From a virus: DNA of 44,493 bases. Numbering within the stretch: the stretch's first letter is position 1; each line of letters begins with the position of its first letter. The stretch covers positions 1 through 44,493 of the IMG/VR virus record IMGVR_UViG_3300025120_000121; one strand, 5' to 3'. A program made the position numbers and the translations under genes. Shown piece by piece: positions 22,676 to 30,837 of this stretch. Below the pieces are notes generated by a model. That model was not told the origin of the DNA. It worked only from the letters and a program-made list of their open reading frames with translations, and did no database searches.

Positions 22676-25000
22676 ATGCCCTTAACAAAATTACAATTTA
22701 AACCAGGTATTAACAGAGAAATTACTTCGTACAGCAACGAAGGTGGTTGGGTTGATGGTGATAAGATACGTTTTCGTTTTGGTTATCCAGAGAAGTTTGG
22801 TGGTTGGGAGAAGATGTCACCTAATACCTATCAAGGTACAGCAAGACGATTACATAACTGGTTAGCACTTGATGGATCAAACTTTCTTGGTATTGGTACA
22901 CATCTTAAATATTATATAGAAGAAGGTGGTACATTTAATGATGTAACACCAGTTCGTTTAACAACAAGTCTTGGTGACGTAACTTTTTCTGCAACAAACG
23001 GATCAACAACAGTAACGGTTAATGAAACTAATCATGGTGCCTCTGAAAATGATTTTGTTACTTTTAGTGGTGCTGCAACTTTAGGTGGTCTTGTAACAGC
23101 TAGTATACTCAATGCCGAACATAAGATCGTGTCTGTATTAAATGGCAACTCTTACACCATAACAGTAAGTGTAACAGCAAATTCATCCGATACTGGTAAT
23201 GGTTCTTTTACAGATGCTACGTGTGACTACAATAATGACCCAACTATAACAATGGACGCTACAGGTTCTCTTGTTGCAAGTGGAACAGTAAGTGGCACGG
23301 GAATACCAGCAGGTGCAACAGTATCTTCTATTACAGACTCAACAACATTTGAACTTAGTGCATCTACTACGGGTGGTTCAGTAACAAATGGAACTTTAAC
23401 TTTTAATAATTCAAAAGCAGTATATCAGATTAATACAGGTTTAGATTCACAAGTAGGTGGTACTGGTTGGGGTGCAGGACTATTTGGTGGTACAACGGCA
23501 GGTGCTTTGACAACACAGTTAAACGAAGCCTTAGATAACAGTGAGACAGCCGTTGATGTTGATGATGAAACAGGCATTACAACAGCTAACGATGTTATAC
23601 TCGTTGATGAAGAACTGATGATTGTAACAGCAACAACAGATGACAATACACTTACTGTCACAAGAGGTCATAGTGGTACAACAGCCGTAGCTCACGATGA
23701 CAATACAATTGTTAGACTTGCTGTAGGCAATGCGTCATCAACAGATGATTTTACTGGTTGGGGTATTGCAGCTGTAAGCGGTACAACTCGTGAGATACGA
23801 ACATGGTCACATGATAACTTTGGTGAAGATTTATTGATAAACCCTAAAGATGGTGCGGTTTATCTGTGGGATAAAACAAATGGTCTTTCTACACGAGCCG
23901 TGGAACTTGGTGATTTAGCAGGTGCAGCTAACACACCGACAATTGCAAAACAAGTTCTTGTGAGTGATATCGATAGACATGTGCTTTGTTTCGGTACCAA
24001 CACATATGGAACCACGGTCCAAGATCCATTAATGATACGATGGTCCAATCAAGAATCTGTCACGAACTGGACAATTAGTTCAGACACAACTGCTGGTAGC
24101 TTGAGACTTGGATCTGGGTCGAAGTTTGTACAAGCCATAGAAACAAAACGTGAGATACTCGTATATACAGATACATCATTACACTCGTTACGTTTTATTG
24201 GGGGCGATTTTGTTTTTGGTATACAACAGATTGCATCAAACATTACAATTATGGGTCCAAAAGCTGCTGTTGCTACAGAGGATATAGTGTTCTGGATGGG
24301 ACGAGATAATTTTTATATATATGCCGGTGGGACACAAACCTTACCATGTACTGTTAAAGACAAAGTGTTTCTTGATTTTAACAATGCGCAACGTGATAAA
24401 GTTGTGGCCGGAGTAAATTCAGAGTTTGGTGAGGTTATATGGTTTTATCCGTCTGAGTCTAATTCATTAAATAACGGTGGCACGGGTGGTATAGATAAGT
24501 ATGTTGTCTATAACTATAATGAAAAAGTCTGGTACTTTGGTAATTTAGCTAGAACAGCATGGATTGACAGGGGTATACGGAACTTTCCTATTGCTGCTTC
24601 GTCTTCTTATTTATACAATCATGAAAATGGTTATGATGACGATGGTTCTGCAATGACATCATTTATTGAGTCAGCACCAATGGATATAGGTGACGGTGAT
24701 AGATTTAGTCTTATACAAAAAGTTATACCCGATTTAACTTTTGAGGGCTCTGTTAACCAAAGCACACCTGCAGCAAACTTTACTTTAAAAGCAAGGAATG
24801 AACCCGGAGAAGATTACGGTAATACGTCTGCTGGCACGGCAACGCGAACAGCAACTTCTCCTGTAGAATTATTTACAAATCAAATTGATCTACGGGTAAG
24901 AGGACGATCTTTTGCTTTACGGGTTGATTCCGATGCAACAGGTATGAAATGGAAGTTAGGATCCCCAAGGGTTAATCTTAGACCAGATGGGAGACGTTAA
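22676..25000 (+). CDS. Tail stabilisation protein, P22 gp10-like
   Basis: A 774-aa protein. The conserved opening (QFKPGINREITSYSNEGGW, residues 7-25, then DGDKIRFRFGYPEKFGGWEK) and the end (RGRSFALRV, WKLGSPRVNLRPDGRR) are those of the phage stabilisation protein family (P22 gp10, T7 gp12 class). It plugs DNA and joins the tail to the fibre base. Two Thr/Gly-rich stretches, near residues 182-246 and 274-348, interrupt the core and look like added small beta domains. Good AGTGGAGGAT ribosome binding site. The stop overlaps the next gene start by 1 base. Confidence 0.85.
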   Translation: MPLTKLQFKPGINREITSYSNEGGWVDGDKIRFRFGYPEKFGGWEKMSPNTYQGTARRLHNWLALDGSNFLGIGTHLKYYIEEGGTFNDVTPVRLTTSLGDVTFSATNGSTTVTVNETNHGASENDFVTFSGAATLGGLVTASILNAEHKIVSVLNGNSYTITVSVTANSSDTGNGSFTDATCDYNNDPTITMDATGSLVASGTVSGTGIPAGATVSSITDSTTFELSASTTGGSVTNGTLTFNNSKAVYQINTGLDSQVGGTGWGAGLFGGTTAGALTTQLNEALDNSETAVDVDDETGITTANDVILVDEELMIVTATTDDNTLTVTRGHSGTTAVAHDDNTIVRLAVGNASSTDDFTGWGIAAVSGTTREIRTWSHDNFGEDLLINPKDGAVYLWDKTNGLSTRAVELGDLAGAANTPTIAKQVLVSDIDRHVLCFGTNTYGTTVQDPLMIRWSNQESVTNWTISSDTTAGSLRLGSGSKFVQAIETKREILVYTDTSLHSLRFIGGDFVFGIQQIASNITIMGPKAAVATEDIVFWMGRDNFYIYAGGTQTLPCTVKDKVFLDFNNAQRDKVVAGVNSEFGEVIWFYPSESNSLNNGGTGGIDKYVVYNYNEKVWYFGNLARTAWIDRGIRNFPIAASSSYLYNHENGYDDDGSAMTSFIESAPMDIGDGDRFSLIQKVIPDLTFEGSVNQSTPAANFTLKARNEPGEDYGNTSAGTATRTATSPVELFTNQIDLRVRGRSFALRVDSDATGMKWKLGSPRVNLRPDGRR

Positions 25001-25191
25001 TGGTATATGGTAATTTAGGTGTAACACCACCAAGACTTCCCGAACCACCCATTGAATTTGGTAGAGATCCTTTGGTAACATCTAGCTATGTTATGGATTT
25101 AGTTCGTTCTTTAGAAGTTTTTATTAATCAACAACAAAGTTCAGAAACAGAAGAAAAATTAGAAACAATTAGTTGGTTTATGGGACAATGA
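25000..25191 (+). CDS. Small unknown protein after gp10-like gene
   Basis: A 63-aa protein starting in the TAATG overlap with the tail gene stop. Its first third is Pro-rich (NLGVTPPRLPEPPIEFG), followed by a helix (YVMDLVRSLEVFINQQQ) and a short end (LETISWFMGQ). No family recognised. Overlaps at both ends (1 base and an ATGA) make it part of the tail operon. Possibly a tail-tube accessory. Confidence 0.7.
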   Translation: MVYGNLGVTPPRLPEPPIEFGRDPLVTSSYVMDLVRSLEVFINQQQSSETEEKLETISWFMGQ

Positions 25192-25508
25192 CAGTACGGT
25201 ATAAAAATGCTAAAGCAGATTTGACTACAACTAATGCAACGGCTGTGTTAACACCTGCAAATGCTACTACCGCTATAATAAAATCAATATTAGTGTCAGA
25301 AGATAGTGGAAATGCAGATACAATTACGCTAACTATTACAGCAGGTAGTGATGTGTTTAGTTTGTTTAAAGTAAAAGCCGTTAGTGCAAATACAACAGTT
25401 GAGCTTTTAACAGCACCTTTGGTACTAGCAGAGTCAGAGATATTAAAAGCAACTGCAGCTACAGCAAATCGTTTACATGTGGTTGTAAGTTATATGGAAA
25501 TAAGTTAA
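25188..25508 (+). CDS. Small all-beta protein, unknown
   Basis: A 106-aa protein starting with the ATG at 25188 in an ATGA overlap. A TTG 15 bases upstream is a longer alternative but is less likely. It shows regular Thr/Ala/Val-rich strands (VRYKNAKADLTTTNATAVLT, ATTAIIKSILVSEDSGNAD, FSLFKVKAVSANTTVELL, HVVVSYMEIS). The order TITLTITAGSDVFSLFK...LAESEILK is an Ig-like or jelly-roll sandwich pattern seen in small phage tail proteins. Likely a virion component; no specific role. Confidence 0.65.
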   Translation: MTVRYKNAKADLTTTNATAVLTPANATTAIIKSILVSEDSGNADTITLTITAGSDVFSLFKVKAVSANTTVELLTAPLVLAESEILKATAATANRLHVVVSYMEIS

Positions 25509-25517
25509 GGTAGGTTT

Positions 25518-26921
25518 ATGCAACAGGGTATATCATCATTTGTAAATAGCAAACCAGATTATGAGCTTGATCCGATAGGCATAGCGTCTTTCCAAGATCA
25601 TGCAGAAAAGCTTGCTAACATGGGTCGTAATGGCGACACCTATATTGTTCATGCGGCCGAAGGCGAAACTGTTTTGCCTATGGAAGTATTAGATGCAAAC
25701 CCACAGCTAAAGAACATGTTGTTTACACAAATGCGGGACATGGGCATCGAACCAGAACGCTACATTGTAGGTAGTGATCTTAACTCTATTAATCCTATTA
25801 CAGGACAACCAGAGTTTTTTCTTAAAAAGATATTTAAAGGTTTAAAGAATGTAGGTAAGGCCCTAAAGAAAAATGCATCAGTTGTTTTACCTATTGCTTT
25901 AAATTATTTAGTTCCCGGAATGGGTAGCACCCTTGCAGGCACGGTGGGCGCGGGTATTGGAAGTTTGATAGAAGGCGATGACCCAAGAGAAGCTTTTAGA
26001 AGTGCAGCCCTTGGTGGTTTGTCTGGCGCAGCCTTGGCTCGTTTAACAGGTGGACCGGGTGCTATTGATAGTGACATACAAAGGAGTTTAAATTTCGGTA
26101 AAGATTTAGTGGGTGGTTCTGGTTTTGATCCGGGAACTTTTAGAAACCCTTTTACAGAAGCGCAACAATACTTTGCTTCTGGCACAACAGAAGCTGAGAA
26201 ATTTGCTGACCCTACAAATTTTAAGTTTCCGGAAGGGCAAAATTTAGGTGCAAGTATTCCTGAAACAAACACTAGTTATTTTAAAAGTCCTTTTGCCAAA
26301 CCACCAACAATAGATGAAATTATTAAATCAGATAGTTTTAAAGAAAAAATAACAGGTATTCAATCTTTAACTGATGGTAAAATTACACCAGATGCTCTCC
26401 TATTACAGGATTTTTATTTAAAACTAGCTCAAGCTGAACAAAAAAAATTAGCACCTAGCTTCTTACAAAAATATGGCGTACCGCTTGCAGGTATAACGGG
26501 TGCTGCTGCGTTAGGCGGGTTCTTTAGTGCACCTGAAGAAGAACCCGAAGAGGAGATATTGACAGGACAAGATTTGATTGATGAGGATCCTGACAAGTAT
26601 TATATTGATGTAGCAGCACAACCCTTTGTAGATCAAAGTCAAGTGGCCAGTGCTTATGGCATACCGTCTTTGCCTGAAATGTCGCCATACCCAATGCCTA
26701 CTTTTAATGCAAACAAAGGTGGGGCGGCTTATCCAAGACGAACAGGTGGTATAGGACCGGGTTTAGGTTCTGGTACAAAAGATGATGTTCCTGCAATGCT
26801 TACAGATGGTGAGTTTGTAATGACAAGAAAAGCTGTTAAGAACGCAGGCAACGGTAGTTTAAATAAAGGCATAAAGAATATGTACTCTTTGATGCGTAAT
26901 CTTGAAACAAGGAGAGCGTAA
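25518..26921 (+). CDS. Conserved marine-phage structural protein
   Basis: A 467-aa protein. It opens with GIASFQDHAEKLANMGRNGD, then TYIVHAAEGETVLPMEVLDA and ERYIVGSDLNSINPITGQPEF, a run of conserved blocks I know from many cyanophages and pelagiphages. The middle is hydrophobic and Gly/Ala-rich (VVLPIALNYLVPGMGSTLAG and further), likely membrane-active or amphipathic. The end has GPGLGSGTKDDVPAMLTDGE, FVMTRKAVKNAG (about residues 412-448), a motif repeated in many phages. It may be a DNA ejection or tail-associated protein. It overlaps the next gene by 1 base. Confidence 0.75.
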   Translation: MQQGISSFVNSKPDYELDPIGIASFQDHAEKLANMGRNGDTYIVHAAEGETVLPMEVLDANPQLKNMLFTQMRDMGIEPERYIVGSDLNSINPITGQPEFFLKKIFKGLKNVGKALKKNASVVLPIALNYLVPGMGSTLAGTVGAGIGSLIEGDDPREAFRSAALGGLSGAALARLTGGPGAIDSDIQRSLNFGKDLVGGSGFDPGTFRNPFTEAQQYFASGTTEAEKFADPTNFKFPEGQNLGASIPETNTSYFKSPFAKPPTIDEIIKSDSFKEKITGIQSLTDGKITPDALLLQDFYLKLAQAEQKKLAPSFLQKYGVPLAGITGAAALGGFFSAPEEEPEEEILTGQDLIDEDPDKYYIDVAAQPFVDQSQVASAYGIPSLPEMSPYPMPTFNANKGGAAYPRRTGGIGPGLGSGTKDDVPAMLTDGEFVMTRKAVKNAGNGSLNKGIKNMYSLMRNLETRRA

Positions 26922-27862
26922 TGGCTGAGACAGTAATATCAAGAGAAGCTCCTGACATAGAAGCCATGAAGCTTGCCTTGATGCAGGCGGGTATTGATTT
27001 AACAAAAGAGGGTATGACACTACCGCAACAACAGATAGCCGATATGTCTGGGTTGCAGAAACTTGCTACACAGTACGCGGGTCAGGGTATTGGTTCATAC
27101 ATGCCTTATTTACAAGGTGCTAGTGACTTATATGGTCAGGGCGGAAATATGTATGGCAGTGCCGCAGACATGTATAAACAATCAACCGGTAAATTTGATC
27201 CTACTTCTTACCAGCAATTTATGGATCCTTACACGGAAGAAGTTATTAAACAGCAATATGCTGACATAAATCGTTTAGGCGGTCAGCAGCAACAAGGTTT
27301 ATCTGATGCGGCTGTACAGGCAGGTGCTTTTGGTGGTGGCAGGCAAGCTATTGGGTCAGCGGAGATTGGTAGAAATGTTCTTGACCAACAATCACGGACC
27401 GGAAGCCAGTTAAGATCGCAAGGTTTTCAACAGGCAATGGGTAGTGCTATGTCTGATTTTCAAAACAGAATGGGTAGATTAGGTTCTGCGGCAGGTGGTT
27501 TAGGTAACGTAGCTGGTGGATTAGGCAGTACAGCAGGCGGTTTAGCCACGTTAGGTGCGTCTATTCCCGGATTAAAACAACAGGAACTTGGTTTTCTTTT
27601 TGATATGGGCGGTAGGCAACAGGCACAACAACAAGCAGGTCTTGATGCTCTTTACCAAAATCAACTTAAACAACAAATGGAGCCTTATCAAAGATTAGGT
27701 TTCTTGTCTGACATATTTCAAGGAGCTCCTTCTTCACAAATGCAATTTACAACAGGCACAGCACCAGGGTCTGGTGTTTCTCCTTTCCAACAATACCTTG
27801 GTTATGGTATAGGTGGATTAAGTGCCGTATCTGGTGCTAATAAATTAGGATTGTTTGGATGA
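26921..27862 (+). CDS. Gln/Gly-rich internal virion protein candidate
   Basis: A 313-aa protein rich in Gln, Gly and Ala with no catalytic signature. It includes TSYQQFMDPYTEEVIKQQYA (about residues 90-109), GAFGGGRQAIGSAEIGRNVL and repeated AAGGLGNVAGGLGSTAGGLA (about 190-209). This composition is typical of internal or ejected head proteins of marine podoviruses. The Gly-rich repeat could make a flexible or membrane-inserting segment. It overlaps the next gene by an ATGA. Possible role: part of the trans-envelope ejection channel. Confidence 0.7.
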   Translation: MAETVISREAPDIEAMKLALMQAGIDLTKEGMTLPQQQIADMSGLQKLATQYAGQGIGSYMPYLQGASDLYGQGGNMYGSAADMYKQSTGKFDPTSYQQFMDPYTEEVIKQQYADINRLGGQQQQGLSDAAVQAGAFGGGRQAIGSAEIGRNVLDQQSRTGSQLRSQGFQQAMGSAMSDFQNRMGRLGSAAGGLGNVAGGLGSTAGGLATLGASIPGLKQQELGFLFDMGGRQQAQQQAGLDALYQNQLKQQMEPYQRLGFLSDIFQGAPSSQMQFTTGTAPGSGVSPFQQYLGYGIGGLSAVSGANKLGLFG

Positions 27863-30837
27863 GCGTTTTAAGAAGACAAATGTTCCAACAAGGCGGACCG
27901 GTCACGGCTCCCGAAGCAGCTGCTGTTCAGCAAGGTGCCCAACAAGTTATGGGACAAATCAATCAAGAGATAGACACCTCCCAAAACTTTGAACAGATGA
28001 TTAACGCAACACGCGGTGAGGCGGCTCCAATAGAAGATCGTTACCGTGAACTAGCTACTATTGTAGGTCCGGAAGATGCTATGCAGACACCTGAATCTGT
28101 TTTAGCTTTGGCACAGCCTGTTATTGAAAACGCATTGGTTGATGAAGGCATTGGTGGTTTGGCGCAAGAACAAATGTCGGGACCTGTCGGTCCTGAAATG
28201 TCAGGCGGTATTATGGAAATGACACAGCCTGTGCAACAATTTCAAAAAGGTGGGGCTGCATTAAGTGATTACTATCAAGCAAACTTACCACTTATTCAAG
28301 AAATTTTAGGTTCAGAAGATGTAAAAAAACAGGCACAAGGACAAGCCTTATTGGACATAGCTCAAAGAGCTTTCTTATTTGGTAGCGGTGTAAATCCTGC
28401 AACAGGTAAACCTTATGGTGAAGATGAAACGGAAGCACAAAAACTTGCTGGCTTTTTAGCATCAGCGACCACGCCTATTGGTGAACAGCTATCCGTATAC
28501 AATCAAGCTAAAGCCGCAGAAAGATCAAAAGCTCTTGACATGGCTATTACACAAAAAGCAGCTGCAGGTAAAGAAAAGAAAGTGGAGCTTTTGAATGTTA
28601 TGTCAGCAGAAGGTACAGTTTTAGCTTCTTTAAATAAAAATGATGCAAAATTTGAAGAGAACTTTAATAAATTAAAAGAATTAAATTCTGGTGCATATCT
28701 TGCTAAATTACCTACAGGGGCTTTGACAAAAGCCAGTGTTGCACAAGAAATGGACCAAGTTTTTGTTGATGGTGCGTTTCAAGGTTTTATAAATATAAAA
28801 GATCCAAATGTAAATAAGCTTATTACAAAATTAAAAACAGAAAACCCTACTAAAACTATACAAGTACTTGACAAACCACCACCACCTTTTACGCCTGTTG
28901 TTACTTTTAATGATGATGGAAAAGCTGCTGTTTCCATTTCAAACAGCCAATTAAGCTCAAATTTATCTTTAGGTTTTACTGAAGAAAATAACCCAAAACC
29001 AAGCAAGTTTTTATCTGAAAAAGTTATAATGTACAATAATAAGGGTCAAGCTGGAATTGCTACAACAGACGCTGAATTACAAAGATTAATAAAAACACAT
29101 CCTAATCAAAATAAGCCAACAGCCTTTACATCAAAAAGATTGTGGAAAATTTCTGAAGACGGTATAATTCAATCTGAAAGTAAGGTTGCAACTAACATTG
29201 GAGAACAAGCTACTTTAATTCAATCTGGTTTTAGTTCAGAAACACCGCCAGAATTTTATGAAGAAAAAGTTGTTTGGAAAAATGATAAAGATTTTAAAGT
29301 TGTTAAATCACAAGGAGAATACTCAACAGCTTTAGATGACGGTTATGTTTTTGAAAACAAACAAGAACCTTACGAAGCAAAGATATACTTTAATCAAAAG
29401 GGTAAACATGTAGTATCTAAATCTAATGAAGAGTTAGAAGCTAATTTTAATGAAGGATTTATATATCTAACGAAACCAACTCCTTTTAAGCCAATTGTAT
29501 TGTTTAATGAAGATGGTAAAAAAGCAGTTGTTGAAAATTTTGAAAACGTAGCAAAAGTTATGAAAAAAGGTTTTGTTCTTGAGAATAAACCAGATCCTTA
29601 CCCAATGACGGTATTGTTTAATAACGATGGTGAAGTTAAAATTGCTACTTCTAAAAAAGTGCATGAACAAGCTTTAAAAGATGGATTCTTGCATGACAGT
29701 ATTCAGAAACCTGGAGCTCCTGCTATTCACGATGTTTTTAATGACCAAGACACTTTTGTGGGATCCTATGATTTAAATAATGTGGAAGACTTAAAACGAT
29801 TTAACACATTGAAAGAATTACCAAATTACAGGGTTTATAAAACAGGTGTAAGACCTAAGACACCAGATGTTACTCCAAACCTTAAAGTAGTTAGATACAT
29901 AGGAGATCATCCATTAAAAGGAACAAGTGGTAATTTTGATGCTAATAGTGAAGACGGAAAACAAATTATAGAATTTGCTACAGCTAATCCAGATCAAGCA
30001 CAACTTTTTAATTTAAAAACAGAAGATCAACCTAAAGAAACACAAACTGCTTATTATGTTGAAATGGACGGCGCTGGACAAATTGTTGTTTCTAATGATG
30101 CCGGTAAAACATTTACTAAAAACGGTCAAGTTTATCAACTAAGCGATTATAAAAATGAAGTTTCTGGTTTTCCATTAAACAGTAGAAATACTTTTGAAGT
30201 ATTTCAAAAACTAAAAATTAGTAAACAAGCAAAACAACAATTAGAAGAACTTGATTTTGAGATTATGTCTCAAATAGGAATGTCTGCAGCAGATGCAGCT
30301 GCTTTAACAAATGCATTAGATCAAGTAAGACAAGGTACAGGTTTTTATGCACAGGTACAAAGACTTATAAATTCTGGTAGTTCGATAATCCCTCAAACTA
30401 TAAGAGGAAAACCTTGGTTTGAAGATAAACAACAAGCTAATAATTATGTAAAATCAGTTAATTTATTAGTTCGTTCTGCTCTTACTTTAAGTCCTAGATA
30501 CGCAGTATATGATTTAAAATTAGTTCAAGAAGTATTACCCGATACTAACTCTTTTTTAACGACCCCCACTACCGAAGCTAATAAGTTAATTAATGTAAAA
30601 CAACTTTTATTTGAACAAAAAACTAAAAATTTAAAATTTTTACAAGAAGGTGGTTTAACTACCTCAGATACTAATTTATTAAGATCTAAAAATTTAGAAA
30701 TTAGTAGAGCCTTAGAATTGTTGAGCGGTGTTCCATTATATGGTAATAAAATTAAACAACATTATAGCTCTGATTTTATGAAAGAATTAAAAGAAAAATC
30801 TAAAAAAATTCTCGATAAAACAAAAGGAAAGATTTAA
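27859..30837 (+). CDS. Large internal virion protein with seven-fold short repeat
   Basis: A 992-aa protein. The N-terminus (RQMFQQGGPVTAPEAAAVQQ) and helices to about 335 match what I know of ejection-type proteins. Residues ~340-612 hold about seven tandem units of 37-43 residues (strand, NxxG turn, polar stretch, helix, GF/GY, acidic-Pro linker). Examples are VLFNEDGKKAVVE and VLFNNDGEVKIAT. The C-terminal 350 residues are mainly helical (SALTLSPRYAVYDLKLVQEV, then EANKLINVKQLLFEQKTKN). No enzyme motif was seen. It is probably carried in the virion and ejected with DNA. Starts in an ATGA overlap. Confidence 0.7.
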   Translation: MSVLRRQMFQQGGPVTAPEAAAVQQGAQQVMGQINQEIDTSQNFEQMINATRGEAAPIEDRYRELATIVGPEDAMQTPESVLALAQPVIENALVDEGIGGLAQEQMSGPVGPEMSGGIMEMTQPVQQFQKGGAALSDYYQANLPLIQEILGSEDVKKQAQGQALLDIAQRAFLFGSGVNPATGKPYGEDETEAQKLAGFLASATTPIGEQLSVYNQAKAAERSKALDMAITQKAAAGKEKKVELLNVMSAEGTVLASLNKNDAKFEENFNKLKELNSGAYLAKLPTGALTKASVAQEMDQVFVDGAFQGFINIKDPNVNKLITKLKTENPTKTIQVLDKPPPPFTPVVTFNDDGKAAVSISNSQLSSNLSLGFTEENNPKPSKFLSEKVIMYNNKGQAGIATTDAELQRLIKTHPNQNKPTAFTSKRLWKISEDGIIQSESKVATNIGEQATLIQSGFSSETPPEFYEEKVVWKNDKDFKVVKSQGEYSTALDDGYVFENKQEPYEAKIYFNQKGKHVVSKSNEELEANFNEGFIYLTKPTPFKPIVLFNEDGKKAVVENFENVAKVMKKGFVLENKPDPYPMTVLFNNDGEVKIATSKKVHEQALKDGFLHDSIQKPGAPAIHDVFNDQDTFVGSYDLNNVEDLKRFNTLKELPNYRVYKTGVRPKTPDVTPNLKVVRYIGDHPLKGTSGNFDANSEDGKQIIEFATANPDQAQLFNLKTEDQPKETQTAYYVEMDGAGQIVVSNDAGKTFTKNGQVYQLSDYKNEVSGFPLNSRNTFEVFQKLKISKQAKQQLEELDFEIMSQIGMSAADAAALTNALDQVRQGTGFYAQVQRLINSGSSIIPQTIRGKPWFEDKQQANNYVKSVNLLVRSALTLSPRYAVYDLKLVQEVLPDTNSFLTTPTTEANKLINVKQLLFEQKTKNLKFLQEGGLTTSDTNLLRSKNLEISRALELLSGVPLYGNKIKQHYSSDFMKELKEKSKKILDKTKGKI
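28876..29694 (+). repeat. Seven tandem ~38-43 residue protein repeats
   Basis: Within the 992-aa protein, the motif beta-strand/NxxG turn recurs at residues near 347, 388, 428, 471, 508, 547 and 585. The spacing is 37 to 43 residues. The shared pattern is hydrophobic strand, N-x-x-G, about 10 polar residues, short helix and a G-F/Y pair, then a Pro-containing linker. Nucleotide identity between copies is low, so these are old duplications. Confidence 0.7.
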
